From a bacterium (GTDB lineage Bacteria; Patescibacteriota; Patescibacteriia; 2-12-FULL-60-25): 20,416 nucleotides of DNA. Under the pieces are notes generated by a model. It did no database searches. It was given only the letters and a program-made list of their open reading frames with translations, and was not told the origin of the DNA. Shown here in pieces: positions 13,036 to 19,928 of the stretch. The stretch is taken from positions 1 to 20,416 of the forward strand of contig JANLIO010000064.1 of NCBI GenBank assembly GCA_024654265.1, read 5' to 3'. A program made the position numbers and the translations under genes. Numbering within the stretch: the stretch's first letter is position 1; each line of letters begins with the position of its first letter.

Positions 13036-14580
13036 ATGACAATTATGCCAACCGCCCTATTTTCTATTTTGATCGGATGCGGAATCGGATACGCGACCGC
13101 AACCTATCTTACCGGTTCGAAAAGCAAAAAGAATCAAGCAAAGATTGAAAAAGCTGAACGTGAGTCTGAAAAACGTATTCACGAAGCTGAGCAGAAAGAA
13201 AAAGAAGTGCTTTTGCGTGCAAAAGATAAAGCAGTGCAAATCTTGGAAGAAGCACGAATTGAAGAAAAAAAATCCAACGAAGAAATTCGACAACGCGAAC
13301 GGACGCTTGTTGAACGTGAGGAAGGATTTGGCGCAAAACTTATTTCAATTGAAGAGACCCAAAAAGAACTTGTTTCAAAAGAAGCGCTTCTTGTAAACGA
13401 AGAAAATCGATTAAAGGAGATGCAAGCAGAAGAGGCTGTGAAGCTCGAAACCATCGCAGGGATGACGCAGGATCAAGCACGCGATCGTTTACTGGAAGTG
13501 ATTGAAGAAACGCATCGTGACACCCTTTCATCGCGAATGCGTAAGCTAGAGGAAGAAGAGTCAGATACGATTGATCGAAAAGCGAAGAATATCCTTGGTG
13601 TTGCCATTCAACGAATTGCGGCTTCCCATGTCGTTGAAACAACAACAACGCATGTTGAGCTTCCAAGTGATGATATGAAGGGTCGCATCATCGGTCGTGA
13701 AGGACGAAACATTAAAGCGATCGAAATGCTGACAGGCTGTGAGTTGATTGTTGATGACACACCGGGGATGATCACCATCTCGGGGTTTTCTCCAATTCGT
13801 CGCCACGTTGCAAAACGCGCGCTTGATAAGCTCATCAAAGATGGTCGAATCCATCCGGGACGCGTTGAAGAATCTGTTGAAGAGGCGAAAAAAGAGATTG
13901 CTATCGATATGAAAAAGGCGGGTGAAGACGCATTGTACGAACTCGGCATTTCCATGGCGGGGATTGATCCAAAACTCGTGCAAATTCTGGGTCGCTTAAA
14001 ATATCGAACATCGCACGGTCAGAATCAACTTGTCCATTCAATGGAAGTCGCCAATCTTTCCGCGCTCCTTGCAGAACAATTAGGAGCTGATGTAACAATC
14101 TGTAAAAAAGGTGGGTTGTTCCATGACATTGGAAAAGCCGTTGATCACGATTTGCAAGGTGGACATCCTGAGCTCGGCTACCAAATCATGAAAAAGTTCG
14201 GATTCCCAGAAGAGATCTGCTACCAATCCATCGGTCACCACGAAGATAAACCAAAAACATTAGAGGCAGTCATCGTAAAAGCAGCCGATGCCATTTCCGG
14301 AGCACGACCTGGTGCACGCAAGGATTCACTCGAACTCTACGTAAAACGATTGGAAGAATTGGAAAGCACAGCGTTATCATTTGAAGGCGTTGTAAAAGTA
14401 TACGCCATCCAAGCAGGACGAGAGATCCGCGTTTTCGTAAATCCTAAGGCTATGGACGACTACGGCGCTGCGCAATTGGCCCAAAATATCGCAAAGAAGA
14501 TTGAACAAGAATTAAAGTGCCCCGGTGAAGTTCGTGTCACATTGATCCGCGAAACGCGCGTCATTGAGTACGCTCGCTAA
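13036..14580 (+). CDS. rny: Ribonuclease Y
   Basis: 514 aa, normal for the family (about 520). N-terminal membrane anchor (ALFSILIGCGIGYATATYL, 7-25), long charged coiled coil (about 30-175), KH domain with GRIIGREGRN (216-225), then HD domain with HGQNQLVHSMEVA (327-339), catalytic pair HD at 363-364 in GLFHDIGKAVDH and IGHHEDKP, and the C-terminal RnaseY region ending VIEYAR. It is the membrane-bound endonuclease that starts mRNA decay in bacteria lacking RNase E. Start ATG 13036, or ATG 13045 three codons later; neither has a Shine-Dalgarno. It is followed by the HU gene, 95 bp downstream, with its own promoter. Confidence 0.97.
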   Translation: MTIMPTALFSILIGCGIGYATATYLTGSKSKKNQAKIEKAERESEKRIHEAEQKEKEVLLRAKDKAVQILEEARIEEKKSNEEIRQRERTLVEREEGFGAKLISIEETQKELVSKEALLVNEENRLKEMQAEEAVKLETIAGMTQDQARDRLLEVIEETHRDTLSSRMRKLEEEESDTIDRKAKNILGVAIQRIAASHVVETTTTHVELPSDDMKGRIIGREGRNIKAIEMLTGCELIVDDTPGMITISGFSPIRRHVAKRALDKLIKDGRIHPGRVEESVEEAKKEIAIDMKKAGEDALYELGISMAGIDPKLVQILGRLKYRTSHGQNQLVHSMEVANLSALLAEQLGADVTICKKGGLFHDIGKAVDHDLQGGHPELGYQIMKKFGFPEEICYQSIGHHEDKPKTLEAVIVKAADAISGARPGARKDSLELYVKRLEELESTALSFEGVVKVYAIQAGREIRVFVNPKAMDDYGAAQLAQNIAKKIEQELKCPGEVRVTLIRETRVIEYAR

Positions 14581-14589
14581 ACAGCGGAT

Positions 14590-14618
14590 TTGCACTTCAA
14601 GCTCAATTTCGATAGGAT
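14590..14618 (+). promoter_or_regulatory. Promoter of the HU gene
   Basis: TTGCAC (14590-14595), 17-bp spacer, TAGGAT (14613-14618). It begins 9 bp after the rny stop. The start is predicted near 14625, 51 nt before the HU ATG, and coincides with the ATG of a 12-codon frame. Confidence 0.65.
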
Positions 14619-14624
14619 TTAAGT

Positions 14625-14663
14625 ATGCAATGGATTAAAGCGTTTTGGACGCCTCGATCCTAA
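14625..14663 (+). CDS. Possible 12-residue leader peptide before HU
   Basis: ATG 14625 opens a frame MQWIKAFWTPRS ending at TAA 14661-14663, 12 bp before the HU start. The ATG is 6 nt after the TAGGAT box, the same leaderless spacing seen for infB and truB. Two of twelve codons are Trp, so translation of the leader could sense charged tRNA-Trp, but no competing hairpins are clear. It may equally be chance in a 51-nt leader. Confidence 0.3.
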   Translation: MQWIKAFWTPRS

Positions 14664-14675
14664 ATCCAACATCAT

Positions 14676-15047
14676 ATGAACAAAGCTGAATTAATCCGCG
14701 TGATCGCCGAAAAAACCGAGGTCACAAAAAAACAATCTGAGGACATGGTTGAAGCTTTTGTTGATATTGTTACAAAAACACTTCAAGATAGCCATGAAGT
14801 TACTATTGCCGGTTTTGGAACTTTTTCTGCGAAAGAGCGGAAAGGACGCGTAGGTGTGAATCCGCAAAATCCAACTGAAAAGATTCAAATTCCTCCAGTC
14901 ACTGTTCCGAAGTTCAAAGCTGGAAAAGGATTAAAGGATGCGGTGAAACACGGGCATCAAGAACCAGAACCACAAACACTAGAAAGCACACCATCCAATA
15001 CTGAGGAGGCTCCAGAGCAAACGACGGATGAACAACCAACAATCTAA
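14676..15047 (+). CDS. HU-family DNA-binding protein
   Basis: 123 aa. Residues 1-90 are a full HU/IHF fold: MNKAELIRVIAEKTEVTKKQ, the signature GFGTFSAKERKGRVGVNPQN with the beta arm, PTEKIQIPPVTVPKFKAGKG and LKDAVK. HU binds and bends DNA as a dimer and compacts the nucleoid. A tail of about 30 residues (EPEPQTLESTPSNTEEAPEQ and on) is acidic and disordered; ordinary HU ends at about 90. It is a single gene with its own promoter and a shared terminator at 15053-15087. ATG start; no Shine-Dalgarno. Confidence 0.95.
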   Translation: MNKAELIRVIAEKTEVTKKQSEDMVEAFVDIVTKTLQDSHEVTIAGFGTFSAKERKGRVGVNPQNPTEKIQIPPVTVPKFKAGKGLKDAVKHGHQEPEPQTLESTPSNTEEAPEQTTDEQPTI

Positions 15048-15052
15048 CCAAG

Positions 15053-15087
15053 AAAAAACATCCCTGAAATTCAGGGATGTTTTTTTA
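15053..15087. terminator. Bidirectional terminator between the HU gene and proS
   Basis: Arms AAAAAACATCCCTGAA and TTCAGGGATGTTTTTT around a single A (effective loop GAAATTC), with T runs on both strands. It serves the plus-strand HU gene and the converging minus-strand proS, whose stop lies at its edge. Confidence 0.9.
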
Positions 15088-16362
15088 TTCTGCTTCCTGA
15101 ACAAATAATTGTATTGTCTCAACAATATCTTCTTCCGGAACAAACCTTCCCTCTTTTTGATCTCTTCGTTTCCACTCCACAGCGTTCTCCTCAATCGTTC
15201 GAGCTGAGATGACGAGTCGAAGTGGCATTCCGAGTAAATCCGCTTCTCCAAATTTCTCGCCAGGCGACACATTTTCCCGATCATCCCACAACACATCCAC
15301 ACCTCCCCCAGTCAAACGTTCATACAAATCTTCCGAGGCTGTTGTGATACGCGTTTGAACGGCCGGATCTTTTGCTGACAGTGAAACAAGATGAACCGGC
15401 ATTGGAGAAACACTCTTTGGCCACATAATCCCACGATCGTCATGTTTTGCCTCTACAATCGCGCCAACAAGCCGAGTGATCCCAATTCCGTAGCACCCCA
15501 TAAAAACGCGCTGTTGCGAGCCGTCTTCCATTTGGACATCAAACTTGAATGAATCCGTAAACCGATGTCCGAGATCAAAGATGTTTCCGGCTTCCACTCC
15601 TTTCACTAATCCAAGTGATGCGCCACACGCCTGACATAAATCCCCTTCTTTCAATGTTGCGATCTCAACATTTTGAGCAAACTCACAGACGGGACATGCG
15701 AGAATCAAATCCTCCCCTGCTGGAGTGATAATTTGGAATTCATGTGAAACTTTTTTCGTGAAATCTCCACCCGATGCTTCCGTAATTTTCACATCCAACC
15801 CACATCGCTTAAAAATACGAACATACGATTTCAAAACCTTTTGATAGTACGCGTCCAGATCCTCCTGACTGGTATGAAATGAATAGAGATCTTTCATCCC
15901 AAACTCGCGACCACGGAGAATACCGCTTTTTGCTCGTAATTCATCGCGAAACTTCGATTGAATCTGATACACAGCAACCGGAAGATCGCGATATGATTTT
16001 ACAAACTGCTGTACAAGTGGGGTAACGATCTCCTCGTGGGTTGGCCCAAGCGCGTACTCTTTTCCCGTTTGGCTCTTCAGCTTAAACAACACATCAAAAT
16101 GATCCCAGCGATCCGTAGTCATCCACGGTTCTTTTGGTTGGAGCGCAGAAAGCAAAACTTCTTGCGCACCAAGCGCATTCATCTCCTCTCGAATAATGTT
16201 CTCGACCTTCCGAAGCGTTCGAAGCCCAAGTGGCAACCACGAATACACTCCCGCCATTTCTTGATGGATAAACCCGCCTTGCGTCAAAAACCGCGCATTC
16301 GCGGATTCAGCGTCTGCCGGCGGCGTTTTGGACGCCTTGGAAAGCAATCGGCTCATTCGCAT
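15085..16362 (-). CDS. proS: Prolyl-tRNA synthetase lacking the INS editing domain
   Basis: 425 aa class II synthetase charging tRNA-Pro. N-terminus MRMSRLLSKASKTPPADAES matches bacterial ProRS, so ATG 16362 is the likely start. Motif 1 region EMAGVYSWLPLGLRTLRKVE, TxE loop LGPTHEEI, motif 2 FRDELRAKSGILRGREFGMK, motif 3 GCYGIGITRLVGA and an anticodon-binding domain (PVHLVSL to the end) are present. Bacterial ProRS usually has about 570 aa with a roughly 180-residue INS domain between motifs 2 and 3 that removes Ala-tRNA-Pro. Here that interval holds only a short Cys-containing piece (CPVCEFAQNVE and CQACG) before VEAGNIFDLGHRFTDSF. No free-standing editing protein lies in this window. The start is 20 bp from higA. 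Confidence 0.95.
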   Translation of the reverse strand: MRMSRLLSKASKTPPADAESANARFLTQGGFIHQEMAGVYSWLPLGLRTLRKVENIIREEMNALGAQEVLLSALQPKEPWMTTDRWDHFDVLFKLKSQTGKEYALGPTHEEIVTPLVQQFVKSYRDLPVAVYQIQSKFRDELRAKSGILRGREFGMKDLYSFHTSQEDLDAYYQKVLKSYVRIFKRCGLDVKITEASGGDFTKKVSHEFQIITPAGEDLILACPVCEFAQNVEIATLKEGDLCQACGASLGLVKGVEAGNIFDLGHRFTDSFKFDVQMEDGSQQRVFMGCYGIGITRLVGAIVEAKHDDRGIMWPKSVSPMPVHLVSLSAKDPAVQTRITTASEDLYERLTGGGVDVLWDDRENVSPGEKFGEADLLGMPLRLVISARTIEENAVEWKRRDQKEGRFVPEEDIVETIQLFVQEAE

Positions 16363-16382
16363 AATTTCTGCTTTATTAAAAC

Positions 16383-16688
16383 TTAAACGGCGAGTTGAAA
16401 AACACCAACCTCTTTATTAATTCGCTCTTCGCTCCTCCCACGCTCAATCTCAAGATCATAATGCGCCTGCAAATTCAGCCAAAATTGCGGCGTTGTACCG
16501 AAATAACGTCCGAGCCGAAGTGCGGAATCCGCAGAAACCGCCCGAACACCATGGACAATCTCATTGATGCGCCGTGCCGGAACACGCGTCTCTTTCGCAA
16601 GACGATATTGCGAGATGGCCAGCGGTTTCAGGAACTCATCGAGGAGAATCTCACCCGGATGTACGGGTTTTTTATTCGGCGTATTCAT
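16383..16688 (-). CDS. higA: HigA-type antitoxin
   Basis: 101 aa from ATG 16688; a TTG six bases upstream is an alternative. HigA signature: KPVHPGEILLDEFLKPLAIS, then helix-turn-helix QYRLAKETRVPARRINEIVH, GVRAVSADSALRLGRYFGTT and PQFWLNLQAHYDL. The antitoxin neutralises HigB and represses the operon through its HTH. It is the second gene, 2 bp after the higB stop; this toxin-first order is usual for higBA. The probable operator is the palindrome at 16986-17010. Confidence 0.95.
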   Translation of the reverse strand: MNTPNKKPVHPGEILLDEFLKPLAISQYRLAKETRVPARRINEIVHGVRAVSADSALRLGRYFGTTPQFWLNLQAHYDLEIERGRSEERINKEVGVFQLAV

Positions 16689-16690
16689 AT

Positions 16691-16975
16691 TCAAGAATGG
16701 TAATCCGTAATTTCTACATTCGTCGCGTGTCCGTCATGCCATTGGAAGCACACTCTCCATTGGCGGTTTATCCGGATGCTGTATTGCCCCCGCCGTTTTC
16801 CTTTTAACGATTCGAGATGATTGGCAAGAGGGATGCTTAAATCGCGGATGTTGATTGCGGCATGGATCATCACGAGTTTTCGAAGCGCAACGCGTTGGAT
16901 TTCGATCGGCAGTTTACGAGACGTTTCCCGAAAAAAAATACGTTCGGTTTCACGGTCACGAAAACTCATGATCAT
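16691..16975 (-). CDS. higB: HigB-type toxin (RelE superfamily mRNA interferase)
   Basis: 94 aa from ATG 16975, or 92 aa from the second ATG (16969), which starts MSFRDRETERIFF. Family pattern: ERIFFRETSRKLP, LRKLVMIHAAINIRDLSIP, NHLESLKGKRRGQYSIRIN, QWRVCFQWHDGHATNVEITD-YH. HigB cuts mRNA at the ribosomal A-site and stops growth unless bound by HigA. The C-terminal His and the basic RQWR segment are intact. The -10 box lies 11 nt upstream of the first ATG, so the leader is very short. First gene of higBA. Confidence 0.94.
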   Translation of the reverse strand: MIMSFRDRETERIFFRETSRKLPIEIQRVALRKLVMIHAAINIRDLSIPLANHLESLKGKRRGQYSIRINRQWRVCFQWHDGHATNVEITDYHS

Positions 16976-16985
16976 AATCCGGATT

Positions 16986-17010
16986 GATAATAACGCACTG
17001 CGTTATTATC
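16986..17010. promoter_or_regulatory. HigA operator (25-bp palindrome)
   Basis: GATAATAACGCA-C-TGCGTTATTATC: 12-bp arms, perfect, around one central base. It fills the spacer and -10 of the higBA promoter, so a bound HigA dimer would block RNA polymerase. This is the autoregulation known for toxin-antitoxin operons. Confidence 0.85.
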
Positions 17011-17016
17011 TGTCAA
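16987..17016 (-). promoter_or_regulatory. Promoter of higBA
   Basis: On the minus strand TTGACA (17011-17016) and TATTAT (16987-16992) with an 18-bp spacer (or TTATTA with 17). The -35 box lies inside the last codons of the upstream minus-strand gene (stop at 17006). Confidence 0.75.
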
Positions 17017-17335
17017 ATGACGTATGGATCGGCGGCTCATCTTGTACGATCCCTTCTGACTCCACACCGGCTTCGCGGACGTATTCATCCCACGCTCCAT
17101 AAAGAATCTCTTTCAACGCAACAAGATTTTGATCCGGATCCAGTTCACCAAGATCCAAGTGGCTGTCCACGACCTCGTCCGTGATCTCTTTCCACATCTC
17201 CTGATCCATGACCCCTTGGTCACGCGCAAGATCGGAAACCTCTTTAAACAAATCATCGCGGTTTAGCGTATCGAGATTCATGTTCGGCGACATATCGTTG
17301 ATCACATTCGGATTAATCCCTTCAGGATAAAACAA
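17006..17335 (-). CDS. Small acidic protein, function unknown
   Basis: Up to 109 aa. The frame opens with TTG at 17335 (FYPEGINPNVINDMSPNMNL); ATGs at 17293 and 17281 are alternative starts, and none has a Shine-Dalgarno. In the same frame the sequence is open upstream to about 17376 (ERRFFVYSFDLLFYPEG), so the true N-terminus may have been lost or altered near the terminator-like sequence at 17352-17382. The body is acidic and helical: DDLFKEVSDLARDQGVMDQE, MWKEITDEVVDSHLDLGELD, ALKEILYGAWDEYV. No membrane segment or known motif. It ends inside the higBA promoter. I do not recognise it. Confidence 0.5.
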   Translation of the reverse strand: MFYPEGINPNVINDMSPNMNLDTLNRDDLFKEVSDLARDQGVMDQEMWKEITDEVVDSHLDLGELDPDQNLVALKEILYGAWDEYVREAGVESEGIVQDEPPIHTSFDR

Positions 17336-17351
17336 GAGGTCGAAGGAGTAA

Positions 17352-17382
17352 ACAAAAAAACGCCGCTCGGGCGATCTTTATA
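17352..17382 (-). terminator. Terminator-like sequence matching the region downstream of tRNA-Lys
   Basis: On the minus strand AAAGATCGCC-CGAGC-GGCG is followed by seven T. The part reading GGCGATCTTTAT on the plus strand (17370-17381) is repeated exactly at 19922-19933, directly after the tRNA-Lys 3' end, and the whole stem resembles 19749-19773. It may be the original tRNA-Lys terminator, now 2.5 kb away. TATAAA (17377-17382), preceded by TGC, could alternatively be an extended -10 for the small acidic gene. Confidence 0.5.
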
Positions 17383-17509
17383 GCAGTTTCAGATTTCTAG
17401 TTTTTGCTCTTGAGAAGTTATCTCGACTTGTGACAAGCACATACTTGCATGTCCATGACGGGTCTATGCATGTTAGCAAGATTACTTTGTACTGAGTCGA
17501 AAAAGTTCT

Positions 17510-17546
17510 AAAAAAAAGGCCCCCTGCGCACTTCTGTGCAGGGGCC
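17510..17546 (-). terminator. Terminator of the glycosyltransferase-nucleotidyltransferase gene
   Basis: On the minus strand GGCCCCTGCACA / TGCGCAGGGGGCC pair with one bulge and one wobble around GAAG, followed by seven T. It begins 5 bp after the gene's stop. Strong GC stem. Confidence 0.85.
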
Positions 17547-17550
17547 GTTC

Positions 17551-19044
17551 TTAGGAACGCTCGGGATATAAGCTGTAGAACAGCTCTACAGCCTGCTCGG
17601 CAATACCCATCGCCTCGTTTGGTTCAGACACCGCGCCGTCCACGATCGCAAGCGCTCTATACGCAAGAGCAATCGCCTCTGGCGCATGCTTCGCTACCAT
17701 CGCAACTGTTTGATACGGTGCAGCGTAGAATACCGCGCCGCGAAGGATTGTGATACCTGACAGCACGCGAATAGCTGCCTTGGCGCATGAACGAGCGAGC
17801 AATCGAGGATTGCTCCGAAATGGCTCGTTGATAACGCCAGATCGATACCTTTCCATAAGTATCTTTGCGCGGGCGGCACGTCCGTAAGCCATAGCCGCGA
17901 CCGTGGGAAGATAGTCCTGGAAGTCGAGTTCTTCGCCCCACAGGAATAGCCCGGTCACCGCAATGATTCGAGCTCGACCTAAAGTCATCGCTTCCGGATT
18001 CTCTGCGTGAAGCGCCGCAAGACTGAGTGCCGAGTTGTTAACGAACGACACCTGGGGCCATGCTTTTCCAAGCTCCAATAATTCGCGCCGTCTCGGAGCT
18101 TCATCTTCAATGGTGAACTTGTTGTCTACAACGCCAACAATATCAAGATCGCTCACCCCTTCCGTCCATTCTCCAACGGCTACGCTGCCGATGAGAAAGA
18201 CTGATCGCAGATCGGCGTGATGGCGTCGGTAACACGCTACAACATCATCTACGAGCGGACGAAGAACACTCGGGACTTCTTTGAGAACTTGAAATCCAAG
18301 TGTGAGACGCTTGGAGGAGTGATCCCCAATGACGTCCTTTTGTTCGTGCCCTTGGATTGTGTAGCGATTGGCAACTTCTCGCATGTATTTCATGCGATCG
18401 GGGAGAGACATCCCCATGAAGTGAATGGCGAACGGATTAGGTTCCATCGGCCGGCCGAGGTATCTTTCAAGGTACGGCTGGTTCCAACCTATAGGTACCC
18501 AGGCAGTGCCGTCCATGAATTCGTTCGGTGTATCAGGCATACGAGCACCCTCATAGTGTTCGTCACCCAAAATCCATCCGAGCGCTCTCATGACCGCACC
18601 TTGGTCGGCCCAGCGTCCTGCCGGCATACCGATTTCCATGGCTGTATCCAAAAAGCGAAACGCCTTTTCGGTGTTCTTAATCACCCATACGCCTGTATTG
18701 GGATTAGTTCTTTTTTCAGACGGCACCGAATGAAGCACAAGTCCCTGGTAGTCGGTCGCACCGAGTGAATCGAGAATGTCCGTGTCGGTGCGGCAAATAA
18801 GTATGTCTGCATCAAACCACACCACGACATCACTCTGTTCGAGTGCTGACCGCATTAGGCGCAACTTCTGCCATCGGACACTTTTAGCGGTCGCGCTCGA
18901 TCTATCTGCGTCATCTTCCGTCACATACACCAACTGCATTCTGTAGCCATGGCGCTTTGCGTACGACTCGAAGAATGGTAGGGAAATGGTGGTAAGCATA
19001 GGTGCCATGTTTGGCCCCGCTGCAGTCACGATTGTCTTTCGCAT
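17551..19044 (-). CDS. Glycosyltransferase-nucleotidyltransferase fusion protein
   Basis: 497 aa from ATG 19044, which has AGAGG seven bases upstream; a TTG at 19062 would add six residues. The numbers below count from that TTG. Residues about 8-245 look like a GT-A glycosyltransferase of the GT34-like group: IVTAAGPNMAPM, KRHGYRMQLVYV, SVRWQKLRLMRSAL, metal-binding D-A-D at 84-86 in VVVWFDADILI, NTGVWVIKN and WADQGAVMRALGW, AIHFMGMS. Residues about 265-390 hold a Pol-beta-type nucleotidyltransferase core: FLIGSVAVGEW with G292-S293 and SDLDIV with D305 and D307, followed by a helical C-terminus as in aminoglycoside nucleotidyltransferases. Fusion of a sugar transferase with a nucleotide transferase is unusual. 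Substrates unknown; cytosolic, no membrane helix. It follows the exonuclease gene by 14 bp. Confidence 0.8.
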   Translation of the reverse strand: MRKTIVTAAGPNMAPMLTTISLPFFESYAKRHGYRMQLVYVTEDDADRSSATAKSVRWQKLRLMRSALEQSDVVVWFDADILICRTDTDILDSLGATDYQGLVLHSVPSEKRTNPNTGVWVIKNTEKAFRFLDTAMEIGMPAGRWADQGAVMRALGWILGDEHYEGARMPDTPNEFMDGTAWVPIGWNQPYLERYLGRPMEPNPFAIHFMGMSLPDRMKYMREVANRYTIQGHEQKDVIGDHSSKRLTLGFQVLKEVPSVLRPLVDDVVACYRRHHADLRSVFLIGSVAVGEWTEGVSDLDIVGVVDNKFTIEDEAPRRRELLELGKAWPQVSFVNNSALSLAALHAENPEAMTLGRARIIAVTGLFLWGEELDFQDYLPTVAAMAYGRAARAKILMERYRSGVINEPFRSNPRLLARSCAKAAIRVLSGITILRGAVFYAAPYQTVAMVAKHAPEAIALAYRALAIVDGAVSEPNEAMGIAEQAVELFYSLYPERS

Positions 19045-19058
19045 GACGAACCTCTTTG

Positions 19059-19682
19059 TCAAAAATCAACCTTATCGCCCATCGCGATAAGGTTGCGCAA
19101 TACTACAGCATATCCTCTCGCATCGTCAAGGGCATTGTGTGTATGTGCTGGCATGTTTTTCGTAACCTCCTCAGGCCAATACGCACGCTTCGCCTTCTCA
19201 AATGGTAATCCGTATTTGCCAGCCACGTAGGATTTAAGATCGAGAGCGCGAATGCTGTTTTTTTCATTTTTGAAAGGATTGCCGGGCGCAAATCTGAATA
19301 AGTACCAACTCACAAAAGTGTAATCGAGGCTTATTGGATTTGAAACGAATATAGCTTCGCGCCCAAGGTTGGTAATCCAAGTATAAAACTCAGTCATGAC
19401 ATGCTCTGGCGGTTCGGGATCTGCTGTAGCTTCCCTATGCGCTTCTGGATATTTGCTCCACCATTCGGTGACGACAGGATCGGGTGACGCATCAGGGATC
19501 GTTATGAGTTTGTGATAAAAGTGCGACAACTCTTCATTGGTAGTCGTAGCCACTGCCGCAAGACTAAGCATCGAATTAAGGCCCACCGCCGGTCCGTCGG
19601 CCTCGATGTCGACGACTATAAAGATTTGAGAGTCAGAAATCATACTCGTACGGGAATCAATAAATTGCTTTGATAAAATCAT
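19059..19682 (-). CDS. DEDDh 3'-5' exonuclease (Rv2179c-like)
   Basis: 207 aa from ATG 19682; ATG 19643 (14th codon) starts closer to the domain and is equally possible. An AAGGA lies ten bases before the first. Exo I is VVDIEADGP (D25, E27), Exo II is SNPISLDYTFVSWYL (D120), Exo III is HTHNALDDARGYA (H182, D187): all five DEDDh residues are present. WWSKYPEAHREAT, PPEHVMTEFYTWI, FAPGNPF and ALDLKSYVAG resemble the exoribonuclease family of mycobacterial Rv2179c more than DnaQ or oligoribonuclease. It probably trims RNA or short nucleic acids in the cytosol. First gene of a two-gene unit with the transferase fusion. Confidence 0.85.
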   Translation of the reverse strand: MILSKQFIDSRTSMISDSQIFIVVDIEADGPAVGLNSMLSLAAVATTTNEELSHFYHKLITIPDASPDPVVTEWWSKYPEAHREATADPEPPEHVMTEFYTWITNLGREAIFVSNPISLDYTFVSWYLFRFAPGNPFKNEKNSIRALDLKSYVAGKYGLPFEKAKRAYWPEEVTKNMPAHTHNALDDARGYAVVLRNLIAMGDKVDF

Positions 19683-19748
19683 CTGTTGGTTTTCCTTACA
19701 CCCTCGTCAAGTCAGCCAACTCAACCGCATCAATGTTCCGATCGCCTC

Positions 19749-19773
19749 GAACGCCACTCGGGCGTTCTTTTTA
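19749..19773. repeat. Hairpin homologous to the tRNA-Lys terminator
   Basis: GAACGCC-ACTCG-GGCGTTC followed on the plus strand by TTTTTA. On the minus strand it follows the 3' end of the broken tRNA copy but is not followed by a T run. It shares CGCC-CTCGGGCG-TCTTT with 17361-17379, so both look like copies of one ancestral tRNA terminator. Confidence 0.65.
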
Positions 19774-19809
19774 TGTGGTGCACCGGGTGGGACTCGAACC
19801 CACGACCGT
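19770..19809. repeat. 40-bp direct repeat, copy 1 (tRNA 3' part)
   Basis: Identical to 19929-19968 except at one base (A19797 against G19956). It covers CCA, the 3' acceptor strand, the T arm and part of the variable region of a Lys-type tRNA on the minus strand. Such a half-tRNA repeat next to a whole tRNA is the usual footprint of integration at a tRNA 3' end or of tandem duplication. Confidence 0.9.
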
Positions 19810-19912
19810 CCCCGAATGCTTTCGGGGCTGCTCCCCGCCGCAAGCGACGCATGCAGGCGGGCCCGCCTAAATACCCAAGGGTTTTTGGCGGGTACCAACT
19901 GAGCTAACAATC
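19776..19912 (-). pseudogene. Broken tRNA copy interrupted by palindromes
   Basis: On the minus strand a 5' piece GATTGT-TAGCTCAGTTGGTA has the D-arm start of a tRNA, and 70-80 nt later comes a perfect 3' half ACGGTC plus GTGGG-TTCGAGT-CCCAC and CCGGTGC-A-CCA. The D-stem 3' strand and anticodon arm are missing. In their place are nested palindromes: CCCGCC...GGCGGG (19862-19892), a second CCCGCC...GGCGGG (about 19836-19863) and CCCCGAA-AGCA-TTCGGGG (about 19810-19828). The 5' acceptor strand does not pair with the 3' one. It cannot fold as a tRNA. An intron is not excluded but no splice features are seen. Confidence 0.7.
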
Positions 19913-19928
19913 ATCCTTGCTGGCGATC

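Noticed and set aside
17382..17509. Small RNA or tRNA between the transferase gene and the small acidic gene
   Set aside because: Short inverted pieces (CTTGT-GA-CAAG, two TGCATG) are present but no tRNA arms, promoter or terminator of a plausible RNA gene.
19670..19907. Open frames reading WDSNPRPS on the plus strand
   Set aside because: This peptide is the well-known false translation of tRNA 3' ends; the DNA is the tRNA T arm and acceptor on the other strand.
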